This document shows positions 1-7,130 of a DNA stretch of 42,336 nt, piece after piece. The stretch is taken from NCBI RefSeq assembly GCF_003967355.1, contig NZ_BIFH01000051.1:1-42336 (forward strand), read 5' to 3'. Source of the DNA: Embleya hyalina. Lineage in GTDB: Bacteria > Actinomycetota > Actinomycetes > Streptomycetales > Streptomycetaceae. Position 1 is the first letter of the stretch; each line of letters begins with the position of its first letter. Under the pieces are notes generated by a model. That model was not told the origin of the DNA and did no database searches. It saw nothing but the letters and a program-made list of their open reading frames with translations. A program made the translations under genes and the position numbers.

Positions 1-381
1 TCGCGCGGGTGGCCTGTGTCGGGGGCGCTGACGCGCCGAAGGGATGGGCCGACGACTGGTCACCGGGGAAAGCCCGTGTCGCGGAGGGCCGCGTCGGGTG
101 TGACCCGGGCCGGGGCCCGGGGAGCGTTGCACGTCCGCGCGAGGCCGCCGCGAGTCGCGAGGCCGCTACGCGGCCAGCGACTGTGCTCCGCACGTGACGC
201 CCGTCCGCTACGCGGCCGATGCGAGGGTTGGCTCCCGCCTTCGGTGGCCTGGACTCGCCGCCCGCTTCGGCGCGTCAGCGCCCGCGACTCGGGCTGCCCC
301 CGCGGTCGACGCGCGCAGCGCGGAGAGCGGCGGAGCCGCAGAGTTTGGGTCGGGTGGCCCGGAGCGAAGCGGAGGGACACA

Positions 382-438
382 CGGCCCCGAGCGAGGGGCC
401 GCTTTTCTGCGGAGGAGCGAAGCGGGGGAGCAGAAAAG
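382..438. repeat. Two back-to-back inverted repeats (hairpins)
   Basis: CGGCCCC (382-388) pairs with GGGGCCG (395-401) across a 6-nt loop. Immediately after it, CTTTTCTGC (402-410) pairs perfectly with GCAGAAAAG (430-438) across a 19-nt loop. They could form a terminator for a gene left of the window, or a structured repeat. There is no U-tract. Confidence 0.5.
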
Positions 439-490
439 TGGTGCCTCGCGAGCCGGCGCGGAGCGCCCAATAAAAAGCAACGCCGCCGAC

Positions 491-550
491 ACGACTCCGG
501 CCATCCGTCTCGCTCACCTCACGACCCCGGCACCCCGTCTCGCCCACCTC
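491..550. repeat. Imperfect 30-bp tandem direct repeat
   Basis: Two adjacent 30-bp units (491-520 and 521-550), both starting ACGAC and ending CACCTC, match at about 25 of 30 positions. They lie just upstream of the C-run tract and about 160 bp before the MarR start. Confidence 0.6.
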
Positions 551-553
551 ACG

Positions 554-575
554 CCCCACCCCCACCCCCACCCCC
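554..575 (-). other. Potential G-quadruplex (four G-runs on minus strand)
   Basis: The plus strand carries C4-A-C5-A-C5-A-C5, so the minus strand has four G-runs of 4-5 separated by single-nucleotide loops. This is the pattern expected for a very stable quadruplex. More C-runs follow to about 605. It lies about 140 bp upstream of the MarR gene. Confidence 0.55.
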
Positions 576-711
576 GGACTCCCCCAACCCGCCCCGCCCC
601 CGTCCCCGTCCGTAGCCCCCATCCCCCACCCGGCGCAGCTTGTTGTGTTTTGCAACCGTTTCCGGCACGCTTGGCGCACATTCAGGGTGCGCGGTGATGA
701 GGAGCAAGGCG

Positions 712-1215
712 ATGTCGGACAGCGTTGAGCGGCGAGTGGTCCGTGAGGTCGGTGCCGCCACCCGGTTGATTCGGCTGTTGATGGCTCCTCCGCTCCAGGC
801 CGCGGGGATCACCCAGGCGGAGTTCCACCTGCTCGCCCTCCTGGAGGAGCGCGGGACCTCGACCGGCAAGGAACTCGCCTGCCTGCTGAGCCTGGACAAG
901 ACCACGATCAGTCGGCAGTTGACCTCCCTGGAGGAGGCCCTGCTGATCGCCAGGACCACCGACCCGACCAATCGCCGATCGCACCTGATCACCGTCACCG
1001 AGGCCGGCCGGTTGCGGCTCGCCGACGCGCGGCGGCGCAGCCTCGCGGTGATGGCGGAACGGTTCGCCTCCTGGCCCAAGGAGGAACTGGGTGCGCTCGC
1101 CGACCACTTGGCCCGCTTCAACGACGTCCTGCGCGGCGACGTGACGGAGCCCGGCACCGAGTCCGAACGGAACCGGCCGAGCCGGGGCGCGTCCGGCGGA
1201 TCGGACCGGCCCTAG
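712..1215 (+). CDS. MarR-family winged-helix transcriptional regulator
   Basis: A 167-residue protein with the MarR layout: an N-terminal dimerisation helix, a winged helix-turn-helix over roughly residues 40-105 (LSLDKTTISRQLTSLEE recognition region and a wing rich in T/N/R), and a C-terminal helical dimerisation arm. I chose ATG 712 because GAGGAG lies 7 nt upstream; an in-frame ATG at 697 and a TTG-rich extension have no ribosome binding site. Family members bind palindromic operators as dimers and release on small phenolic ligands or oxidants; the ligand here is unknown. No divergent partner gene lies in the window, so the target is probably its own promoter. The last codons are part of a palindrome shared with the convergent RelA/SpoT gene. 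Confidence 0.88.
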   Translation: MSDSVERRVVREVGAATRLIRLLMAPPLQAAGITQAEFHLLALLEERGTSTGKELACLLSLDKTTISRQLTSLEEALLIARTTDPTNRRSHLITVTEAGRLRLADARRRSLAVMAERFASWPKEELGALADHLARFNDVLRGDVTEPGTESERNRPSRGASGGSDRP

Positions 1216-1225
1216 GGCCGGTCCG
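1202..1225. terminator. 24-bp perfect palindrome holding both stop codons
   Basis: Arms CGGACCGGCCCT and AGGGCCGGTCCG abut with no spacer, centred on CTAG at 1212-1215. That CTAG gives TAG on both strands: 1213-1215 stops the MarR gene and 1214-1212 stops the RelA/SpoT gene. The 24-bp inverted repeat should act as a bidirectional terminator placed inside the 3' ends of both reading frames. Confidence 0.7.
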
Positions 1226-3482
1226 CCACTCTCGGGTGTACGCGCGGCCTCGCCCGGTAGACGTCGTAGACGCCCTGCACCCGGCGCAGTGCCCGGAGCA
1301 GCTTCGGGAGGGTGGCCAGGTCGGCCAGGCGGATCGTGTAGGTCTGTCGGACGCGCATCTGCTGCGGCGGCGCGATCGAGGCCGAGGTGATGTCGGCGCC
1401 CTCCGCGTCGATCGCGGCGGTGACGTCGGCGAGGAGGCGGGGGCGGTCCAGGGCCTCGAGTTGCAGGGTGACCCGGTAGCCCTGGTCGGCCTGGTGCGGC
1501 AGCCAGGACGCGGCGACCACGTCGCGGCCGGCGCGGCGCATCTGCTGGACGTTGGTGCAGTCGGCCCGGTGTACCGCGACCGTGCCGCCGCGGATCACGA
1601 AGCCCGCCAACTCGTCCGGCGGCACCGGGGTGCAGCAGCGGGCCAGGCGGACCGGCGCTCCGGGCGAGCCCGGCACGCTGACCACGGCCTCGCCGGGGTC
1701 GGAGGGGGCGCGTCGGGTCCGGGCCGGGGCCTGGGCGGCGGCCTCGTCGGGCGCGACGACCGGCTCCGGGCGGCTCGCCGGGAGGGTCGGCGCGGCCTCG
1801 CCCGCGGCGGCCAGGTTGCCGAGCGGCGGGGCGAGCAGCGGATCCATCCGGCCCTCGATGCCGTTCGGATACTTGGCCAACCAGGCCTCGATCGCCACCC
1901 GGGCCAGCGGGCTGCGGACGAACGAGAGCCATTCCTTCGACGGTGCCGCCGCGCCGGGCGGGGCGGTGATGATGGACACCGTCTCGCCGTCCGCCAGGAC
2001 CGAACTCAGCGCCACCAGGCGGCCGTTGATCTGCGCGCCGATACATCGGTGGCCGGTCTGCTCGTCGATCGCGTAGGCCGCGTCCACGCATGTGGAGCCT
2101 GCCGGCAGGGTGAGCGGGCGTCCCCCGGGGGTGAAGACCAGGAGCTCGCGGTCCGCCGACAGGTCGGCGGTCAGCGAGCTCCAGAAGACGTGTGCGTCGG
2201 GGATGCCGCCCTGCCAGGCGAGCAACCGGTGCAGCCAGGCAAGCTGCTCGGGGGCGTCGGGCCCGGCCTCCGCTTTGCCGGTGTGCGCCACGACGCCGAA
2301 CTCGGCCAGGCGATGCATGCGGCGGGTGCGGATCAGTACCTCGACCTTGTCGCCCTCGGGCAGCGTGATCGCGGTGTGCAGCGATTGGTACAGGTTGAAC
2401 TTGGGGGTCGCGATGTAGTCCTTGAACTCGCCCGCGATCGGCGACCAGCAGGTGTGCAGTACGCCGAGCGCGCCGTAACAGTCGGTGTCGGCGTCGACCA
2501 CGATCATCAGCCGGGAGAGGTCGAACGGGCTCAGGTCCTCGCGTCCGCGCCGCTTCTGTACGCGGCGCACGGATACGTGGTGCCGCGCGCGCGGCGATAC
2601 CTCCGCCTCGATCCCGGCCTCGCGCAGCGCGCGTTTGACCGTCGTACACAGTTTCGACACGGCCTCGTCGGTGACCGCCTGGCTGGCGCTGACCGTGCGT
2701 GCCGTGGCGGCGTGCTCCTCGGGTCGGAGCGTGGCGAAGACGATGTCCTCCAGCTCCGACTTGAGCACGTGGATGCCCAACCGCTCGGCGAGCGGGATGA
2801 ACACCTCCTGGGTGGCCTCGGCGGTGCGGATCTGGCTGGCCCTGCGGCGATATCGGATCGTGCGCATGTTGTGCAGCCGGTCGGCCAGCTTGATCACGGT
2901 CACCCGCAGGTCCCGACCGGTGGCCACGATGATCTTGCGCATCGTCTCGGCCTCGGCCCGGTCGCCCAGGTCGACCCGCTCCAGCTTGGTCACCCCGTCG
3001 ACCAGGTGCGTGACGTCGTCGCCGAACGCCGCGCGCACCTCGTCGAGGGTCAGGTCGGTGTCCTCGACCGTGTCGTGCAGCAGCGCGGCCACCAGCGTGG
3101 TGGTGTCGGCGCCCAACTCGGCCAGGATCGTGGCCACCGCGAGGGGGTGCGTGATGTACGGCTCGCCGCTCTTGCGCATCTGCCCGCGATGGGACAACTC
3201 GGCGACCGCGTACGCCTCCTGAATGGCCGTCACATCGGCCTTCGGGTGGTGCACACGATGCACCTGGAGGAGCGGTTCGACCGCGTCCGGCGTGCGTCGA
3301 CGGCTTCCGGTGAGAAACGTGACCGCGGCCAGACCCAGTCGTTGGATGGGTTGTTGGACAGGCCGGCGGGACAGTCGTCCGACGCGGTCGGACATGCTCC
3401 GGCTCGGAACGTCACCCTCGGCTCGCGGCGCGCCCTTGGGCACACCGGCCCCGGCCGGCGGGTCGAGTCCCCCGATCGTCAT
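1212..3482 (-). CDS. RelA/SpoT homologue, (p)ppGpp synthetase/hydrolase
   Basis: 756 residues with the full long-RSH layout. The HD hydrolase domain (about 85-240) keeps its metal and catalytic residues: H112 in ITHP, HD at 136-137, E140/D141, and D201/N205 in the DRLHNM motif. The synthetase domain (about 295-405) has the substrate loop PKFNLYQSLHT (360-370) and catalytic E381 in EVLIRT. A TGS domain (about 440-505), a cysteine-containing region (RCCTPVPPDE) and a C-terminal ACT domain (about 665-735) follow. The synthetase motif usually RxKD reads EFKD (352-355), the usual conserved Arg of the preceding strand is Met326, and the AHWxYK motif is AHTGK. Hydrolysis is therefore better supported than synthesis. 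Start ATG 3482 is preceded by GGAGGTG. It may be the second RSH of the genome (RshA type). Confidence 0.9.
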   Translation of the reverse strand: MTIGGLDPPAGAGVPKGAPRAEGDVPSRSMSDRVGRLSRRPVQQPIQRLGLAAVTFLTGSRRRTPDAVEPLLQVHRVHHPKADVTAIQEAYAVAELSHRGQMRKSGEPYITHPLAVATILAELGADTTTLVAALLHDTVEDTDLTLDEVRAAFGDDVTHLVDGVTKLERVDLGDRAEAETMRKIIVATGRDLRVTVIKLADRLHNMRTIRYRRRASQIRTAEATQEVFIPLAERLGIHVLKSELEDIVFATLRPEEHAATARTVSASQAVTDEAVSKLCTTVKRALREAGIEAEVSPRARHHVSVRRVQKRRGREDLSPFDLSRLMIVVDADTDCYGALGVLHTCWSPIAGEFKDYIATPKFNLYQSLHTAITLPEGDKVEVLIRTRRMHRLAEFGVVAHTGKAEAGPDAPEQLAWLHRLLAWQGGIPDAHVFWSSLTADLSADRELLVFTPGGRPLTLPAGSTCVDAAYAIDEQTGHRCIGAQINGRLVALSSVLADGETVSIITAPPGAAAPSKEWLSFVRSPLARVAIEAWLAKYPNGIEGRMDPLLAPPLGNLAAAGEAAPTLPASRPEPVVAPDEAAAQAPARTRRAPSDPGEAVVSVPGSPGAPVRLARCCTPVPPDELAGFVIRGGTVAVHRADCTNVQQMRRAGRDVVAASWLPHQADQGYRVTLQLEALDRPRLLADVTAAIDAEGADITSASIAPPQQMRVRQTYTIRLADLATLPKLLRALRRVQGVYDVYRARPRVHPRVADRP

Positions 3483-3681
3483 GCGGCACCTCCGGCAGCT
3501 ACCCCCGGAGTCGCCCCCGGTGATTCATGCTACCGACAACAACACGGACGGTGTCCGCGTGATGTCGCCCGTCACACACGATCACCCGCACGGGTCAGAT
3601 GTGCCCGTCTCGGATGATGGTGAAGAGTCAAGCCTAACCCCTCGGGATCTTGTCCGAGCGCACACCCACCGGGCCCGAGGA
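3483..3681. promoter_or_regulatory. Upstream region of the RelA/SpoT gene
   Basis: About 200 bp between the RelA/SpoT start and the hairpin after the APH-like gene. It should hold the minus-strand promoter of the RelA/SpoT gene. I see a strong minus-strand ribosome binding site at its left edge but no confident -35/-10 pair and no additional gene. Confidence 0.4.
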
Positions 3682-3707
3682 GCGCGCCCGCCGCGGGACG
3701 GGCGCGC
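3682..3707 (-). terminator. Hairpin terminator after the APH-like gene
   Basis: GCGCGCCCG (3682-3690) pairs perfectly with CGGGCGCGC (3699-3707) over an 8-nt loop, 20 bp past the stop of the minus-strand gene at 3727. Confidence 0.6.
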
Positions 3708-3726
3708 GGGCGGTGGTGACGGGGCG

Positions 3727-4863
3727 TCAGTTCTCCTCCGCGCGCTCCCAGTACGTACCGGCCAGCATCGCCTCGATCAACCCCCTGTGCAGCACCGTCT
3801 CGTCGAGGTCGGCCGGCTGCTCGCGCTCGCCGAAGTGCCACTGGCGGTGCGCGATGCGGGCCATCACCGCGCCGTGCCGCACCGCCGCGTACATCTCGAA
3901 GTAGCGCATGTCACGCGGCGTGTGGCCGGTCAGCTCCTCGTACCGCGCGCACACGTCCTCGGTGCGCATGAAGTCGGGCAGGCCGGGCAGCCCGTAGCGG
4001 GTGGCGATGTCCTGGAAGAACGCGTGGATGAAGATCATCCAGGCCAGGTCCAGCTCGCGCGGACCGACCGCGGCCATCTCCCAGTCCAGGACCGCGGTCG
4101 GCGCGAAGTCCACGTACAGGATGTTGCCGATCCGGGCGTCGCCCCAGCTGATCACGTCCGGGCCGACCTCGGCCGGGAAGTTGTCCTCCAGCCAGTCGAA
4201 GGCCCGATCCAGGAGCGGCACCCGCTGCCCCTCGATGCCCCACTCGTAGAACGCGCGCAGGTCGTCCAGGTGCCGGCGCAGCGCGATCTCGCCGGCGCCG
4301 TCGTACTGGAGGAACGCGATCTCCTCGGGCGTGGTCTCGATCCCGTGGATCGCGGCCACCACGGCCACCGACTCCTCCTGGAGCCGACGGCGCTGCTCGG
4401 GCGTGGCAGCGAGCATCCAGCCGTCGATCGTGTACGGCATCACGTCGGGCGGCGCGGCGCCCTCGGCCCGGCGCATCACGAAGAACGGGGCGCCCAGCGG
4501 CCCCTCGTCCGGCTCGTTCCACAGCAGCGCGGGCACCGGGATCGAGCAGCGCTCGGCGACCAGCGTCATCACCGCGAACTGCTTGTCCATGTCGTAGCTC
4601 GGGAAGACCGGCTTGGCGTCCATCGCCGGCCGCATCCGCACCACGCAGCGTTCGGTGCGGCGCTCTCCGTCCGCGGTCCACGTCGCGTCGAACAGCAGCG
4701 TCTCGCTCGACATCCCGTTGCCCGACGGGGCGCGCAGCTCGGAGATCTCCGGTTCGGCCCCCTCCGGCAGCCGGCCGGTCAGCCAGACCAGCAGTTGATC
4801 GTGCACCGTCGCCAGGTCCCGCGTGCTGGTCTGCGGACGGGTGACCTCGTCGGAGTCGGCCAC
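3727..4863 (-). CDS. Aminoglycoside phosphotransferase (APH)-fold kinase
   Basis: 378 residues with the APH/choline-kinase fold. The catalytic loop reads ISWGDARIGNIL (Brenner motif with D242 and N247; the usual H before GD is W), and the metal-binding DWE motif follows at D260. The N-terminal half carries the nucleotide-binding lobe. It resembles the ACAD10/11-type phosphotransferases found beside acyl-CoA dehydrogenases more than true aminoglycoside resistance enzymes, so a small hydroxylated or acyl-CoA-linked substrate is as likely as a drug. I chose GTG 4863 because GGAGG lies 5 nt upstream; a longer reading frame to 4974 would run into the operator region. It is divergent from the PAP2 gene. 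Confidence 0.8.
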   Translation of the reverse strand: MADSDEVTRPQTSTRDLATVHDQLLVWLTGRLPEGAEPEISELRAPSGNGMSSETLLFDATWTADGERRTERCVVRMRPAMDAKPVFPSYDMDKQFAVMTLVAERCSIPVPALLWNEPDEGPLGAPFFVMRRAEGAAPPDVMPYTIDGWMLAATPEQRRRLQEESVAVVAAIHGIETTPEEIAFLQYDGAGEIALRRHLDDLRAFYEWGIEGQRVPLLDRAFDWLEDNFPAEVGPDVISWGDARIGNILYVDFAPTAVLDWEMAAVGPRELDLAWMIFIHAFFQDIATRYGLPGLPDFMRTEDVCARYEELTGHTPRDMRYFEMYAAVRHGAVMARIAHRQWHFGEREQPADLDETVLHRGLIEAMLAGTYWERAEEN

Positions 4864-4987
4864 GACAACCTCCGGTATCCACGTCGCGAACTGCGACCGG
4901 CGGTGCCGGACGTCCCTGCCGACGCCCGGTCCCCGCCCTGTCGGCGGCGTCCGCCCGACAGAAAAGTGAAACACGTTCTATCATGTG

Positions 4988-4999
4988 TGACACGTGTCA
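4988..4999. promoter_or_regulatory. 12-bp perfect palindrome, candidate operator
   Basis: TGACACGTGTCA is perfectly self-complementary and lies between the divergent APH-like and PAP2 genes. A half-site-like ACACGT also occurs at 4971-4976. The form suits a dimeric TetR- or GntR-type repressor, but no such regulator gene is adjacent in this window. Confidence 0.5.
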
Positions 5000-5122
5000 T
5001 CAATGGCCGCGAGCCCCGATCCGGCCCGCGATACGGCGGCCCCGCAACCCCGTTCGCGCGTGCCGGCCGGGCTCCGCCAACGCGGTGCCGTACCGCACCG
5101 GAGCGTGTTGCAAACTGGGTGG

Positions 5123-5935
5123 ATGTCGTCAACCCCCGCCAAGGTTCGCCTGCGTCCGCGCTGGTGGACCGAGTTGCTGCTGATCGCGGTGCTGTACGAG
5201 GCGTATTCGCTGAGCCGGCTCGTGGTCCGCGGCGACGCCGACGCCGCGGTGCGCAACGCCGAGCGAATACTGCACGTGGAGTCGCTGAGCCACTTGGACC
5301 CCGAGCGCGTGCTCAACCAGGTCGTCTCGAACCACGTGTTCATCGGCGTGGTCTGCGACTACGCCTACGCGACACTGCACTACGTGGTGACGCCGCTGGT
5401 CCTGGTGTGGCTGTGGCGCGGACGCCCGGAGCGGTACCGGGGCGCGCGCACCACGCTGGCCGTCGCGACGGTGGTCTCGCTGGCCGGTTTCATGCTCTTC
5501 CCGACCGCGCCGCCCCGGATGATCGAGGGCTTCACCGACACCATGGCGCACTTCGCGTCCTGGGGCTGGTGGGGCGGTGGGGCCAGTGCGCCGCGTGGAA
5601 TGGAGCACATGACCAACGAGTACGCGGCGATGCCGTCGCTGCACGTGGGCTGGGCGGCGTGGTGCGGGTGGCAGGTGTGGCGGCACGGGCGCGGCCGGGT
5701 GGTGCGCGGGCTCGCCGTGCTCTACCCGCTGTTCGTGATCGTGGTGGTGCTCGGCACCGGAAACCACTACCTCGCCGACGTGGTCGCGGGCCTGGCCGTG
5801 ATGGGTCTGGGCGCACTGGCGTCGCCGTGGGTCGTACGCGGTCTCGACCGGCTGTGGGGTGGGGTGGCGATGCGCCGGCCCGGGTCGGATTCCGCTGTCG
5901 CGGCGATCGATTCCGGCCACAAAGACACCACCTGA
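5123..5935 (+). CDS. PAP2_3-family membrane phosphatase
   Basis: About 270 residues with five or six hydrophobic segments. The PAP2 catalytic motifs are present as MPSLHVGW (H174) and NHYLADVVAG (H215, D219), in the shortened form of the inositol-phosphorylceramide-synthase-like PAP2_3 group, in which the first KxxxxxxRP motif is not evident. Family members hydrolyse or transfer phosphate on lipid phosphates at the membrane. ATG 5123 places the first transmembrane segment right after a short basic N-terminus; the reading frame continues upstream to 4994, but that extension lacks hydrophobic or conserved character and crosses the palindromic operator. The ribosome binding site is weak (GGTGG), so the start is uncertain. 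Confidence 0.8.
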   Translation: MSSTPAKVRLRPRWWTELLLIAVLYEAYSLSRLVVRGDADAAVRNAERILHVESLSHLDPERVLNQVVSNHVFIGVVCDYAYATLHYVVTPLVLVWLWRGRPERYRGARTTLAVATVVSLAGFMLFPTAPPRMIEGFTDTMAHFASWGWWGGGASAPRGMEHMTNEYAAMPSLHVGWAAWCGWQVWRHGRGRVVRGLAVLYPLFVIVVVLGTGNHYLADVVAGLAVMGLGALASPWVVRGLDRLWGGVAMRRPGSDSAVAAIDSGHKDTT

Positions 5936-6221
5936 CGCCCTCGCCATGTAACGGACAAAACGATTTCGGTCGAGATCGACCGGATCCAACCTCGGAACGA
6001 CGCCGGCCCTGCGGGCAGGCGGTACCTTCTGGATGGCCCCACGCCCGAGCACGCGGCAAGGATTCCGCCATCGGGCGCACGTCGAACGGACAAGTCGCCA
6101 CAACGGCGGACGAATCCGATCGGGCTCGGCCTGACAGGCCCATTTCTCGCCTGGCGGACGAAGGGGTTCGACGCACGGGCACAGGACACGGGGCCGGCAG
6201 GCGACGACAGCGGGAGCGGTA
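5936..6221. other. Intergenic region with a small inverted repeat
   Basis: 286 bp without a supported gene. CGGTCGA/TCGACCG with a 2-bp spacer (5967-5982) could be an operator or part of a weak hairpin after the PAP2 gene. The remainder should contain the promoter of the HAD gene at 6222. Confidence 0.4.
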
Positions 6222-6887
6222 ATGCGGATCAGCGCCGTGGTGTTCGACGTGGGCGAGACCCTGGTCGACGAATCGCGCGAATACGGTACGTGGGCCGACT
6301 GGCTCGGGGTACCCCGACATACCTTCGCGGCCACCTTCGGGGCGGTGATCGCGCAGGGCCTCGACTATCGCGAGGTGTTCCAGCGCTTTCGGCCCGGCTT
6401 CGACCTGACCGTCGAGCGGGCCGCGCGCACCGAGGCCGGTTTTCCCGAGTGGTTCGGCGAGGAGGACCTCTACAACGACACCCGCCCCTGCCTCAAGGCG
6501 CTGCGCGACCAGCGGTTGTGGCTGGGCGTGGTCGGCAATCAGACGGTGAACGCGGGCCTCATCCTGCGCGACCTGGAACTGGGCGTGGACCTGCTCGCCA
6601 CCTCCGACGACTGGGGCATCGGCAAGCCCGAACCGGCCTTCTTCGAACGCCTCGTGGCCGAGTGCCCGTGTCCGGCGGAGGAGATCCTGTACGTCGGCGA
6701 CCGCCTCGACAACGACGTCCGCCCGGCCCACCGGGCGGGCCTGCGCACCGCCCACATCCGCCGCGGCCCCTGGGGCTACCTGATCGCCGACGACCCGGAG
6801 CTGGTGGCGGTCACCGACCTGCGCCTGGAATCCCTGGACGAACTGCCGGCCGCCATAGCCCGGATCAACGGCACGACGGAGCGGTAA
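6222..6887 (+). CDS. HAD-superfamily hydrolase with atypical motif I
   Basis: 221 residues with all four HAD motifs in order: motif I FDVGETLVDE (nucleophile D9), motif II around VVGNQT, motif III lysine in GKPEPAFFERL, motif IV LYVGDRLDNDVRPA with the acidic pair. The second aspartate of motif I (DxDxT), used as general acid by HAD phosphatases, is Gly11. That suggests a non-phosphatase or weak activity, or an uncharacterised branch; dehalogenases also lack that Asp but have Tyr. ATG 6222 follows GGGAGCGG. It stands alone, ended by a hairpin at 6901-6917. Confidence 0.85.
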   Translation: MRISAVVFDVGETLVDESREYGTWADWLGVPRHTFAATFGAVIAQGLDYREVFQRFRPGFDLTVERAARTEAGFPEWFGEEDLYNDTRPCLKALRDQRLWLGVVGNQTVNAGLILRDLELGVDLLATSDDWGIGKPEPAFFERLVAECPCPAEEILYVGDRLDNDVRPAHRAGLRTAHIRRGPWGYLIADDPELVAVTDLRLESLDELPAAIARINGTTER

Positions 6888-6900
6888 CCGGGCCCGGGGC

Positions 6901-6917
6901 CGAGCGCGGAGCGCTCG
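6901..6917 (+). terminator. Hairpin terminator after the HAD gene
   Basis: CGAGCGC pairs with GCGCTCG across a 3-nt loop, 14 bp beyond the stop codon. Confidence 0.55.
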
Positions 6918-7048
6918 TGCGCGTCGTGTCGCCGTGGCGGCCGGCGAGGTCCCCCATCGTCGACGCGCCCGCATGCCCCGGGTACGGCACGTGCGACCCC
7001 GAGCCCGCCGCGATCGAGGCCGAAAGCACGCGGGCACCGCGACGAACA

Positions 7049-7078
7049 CCGGCCGGGCGACCGCTCCGGCCCGGCCGG
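7049..7078 (-). terminator. Hairpin after the stand-alone TPR gene
   Basis: CCGGCCGGGC (7049-7058) pairs perfectly with GCCCGGCCGG (7069-7078), 53 bp downstream of the minus-strand stop at 7131. With the hairpin at 6901 it insulates two convergent units; the rest of 6918-7130 holds no gene that I can support. Confidence 0.5.
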
Positions 7079-7130
7079 CGTTCGCGGGCGGGGGTGCGTC
7101 GGCCCTGCCTCGGGGCCCTGCCCCGGAGCC

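Larger units (their letters stand above)
1..711. other. Non-coding low-complexity region
   Basis: No convincing gene is visible on either strand. Open frames here have strongly biased Arg/Pro/Ser composition and run through in several frames at once, which is typical of GC-rich non-coding DNA. From about 240 to 470 the plus strand is purine-rich with short recurring GAGCGAAGCG-like words; after 490 it becomes strongly C-rich. The block contains two adjacent hairpins (382-438), an imperfect 30-bp tandem repeat (491-550) and a C-run tract (554-575), listed separately. It is probably the intergenic region between a gene left of the window and the MarR gene at 712. Confidence 0.6.

Noticed and set aside
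682-2649. A 655-residue minus-strand frame through the MarR and RelA/SpoT genes
   Set aside because: The MarR and RelA/SpoT frames carry all conserved motifs; this frame is Arg/Pro/Gly-rich shadow.
3223-6222. A 999-residue plus-strand open frame
   Set aside because: It runs antisense across the APH-like gene and through the PAP2 gene in another frame, is Arg/Gly/Ala-rich, and has no domain or ribosome binding site. It is a GC-rich shadow.
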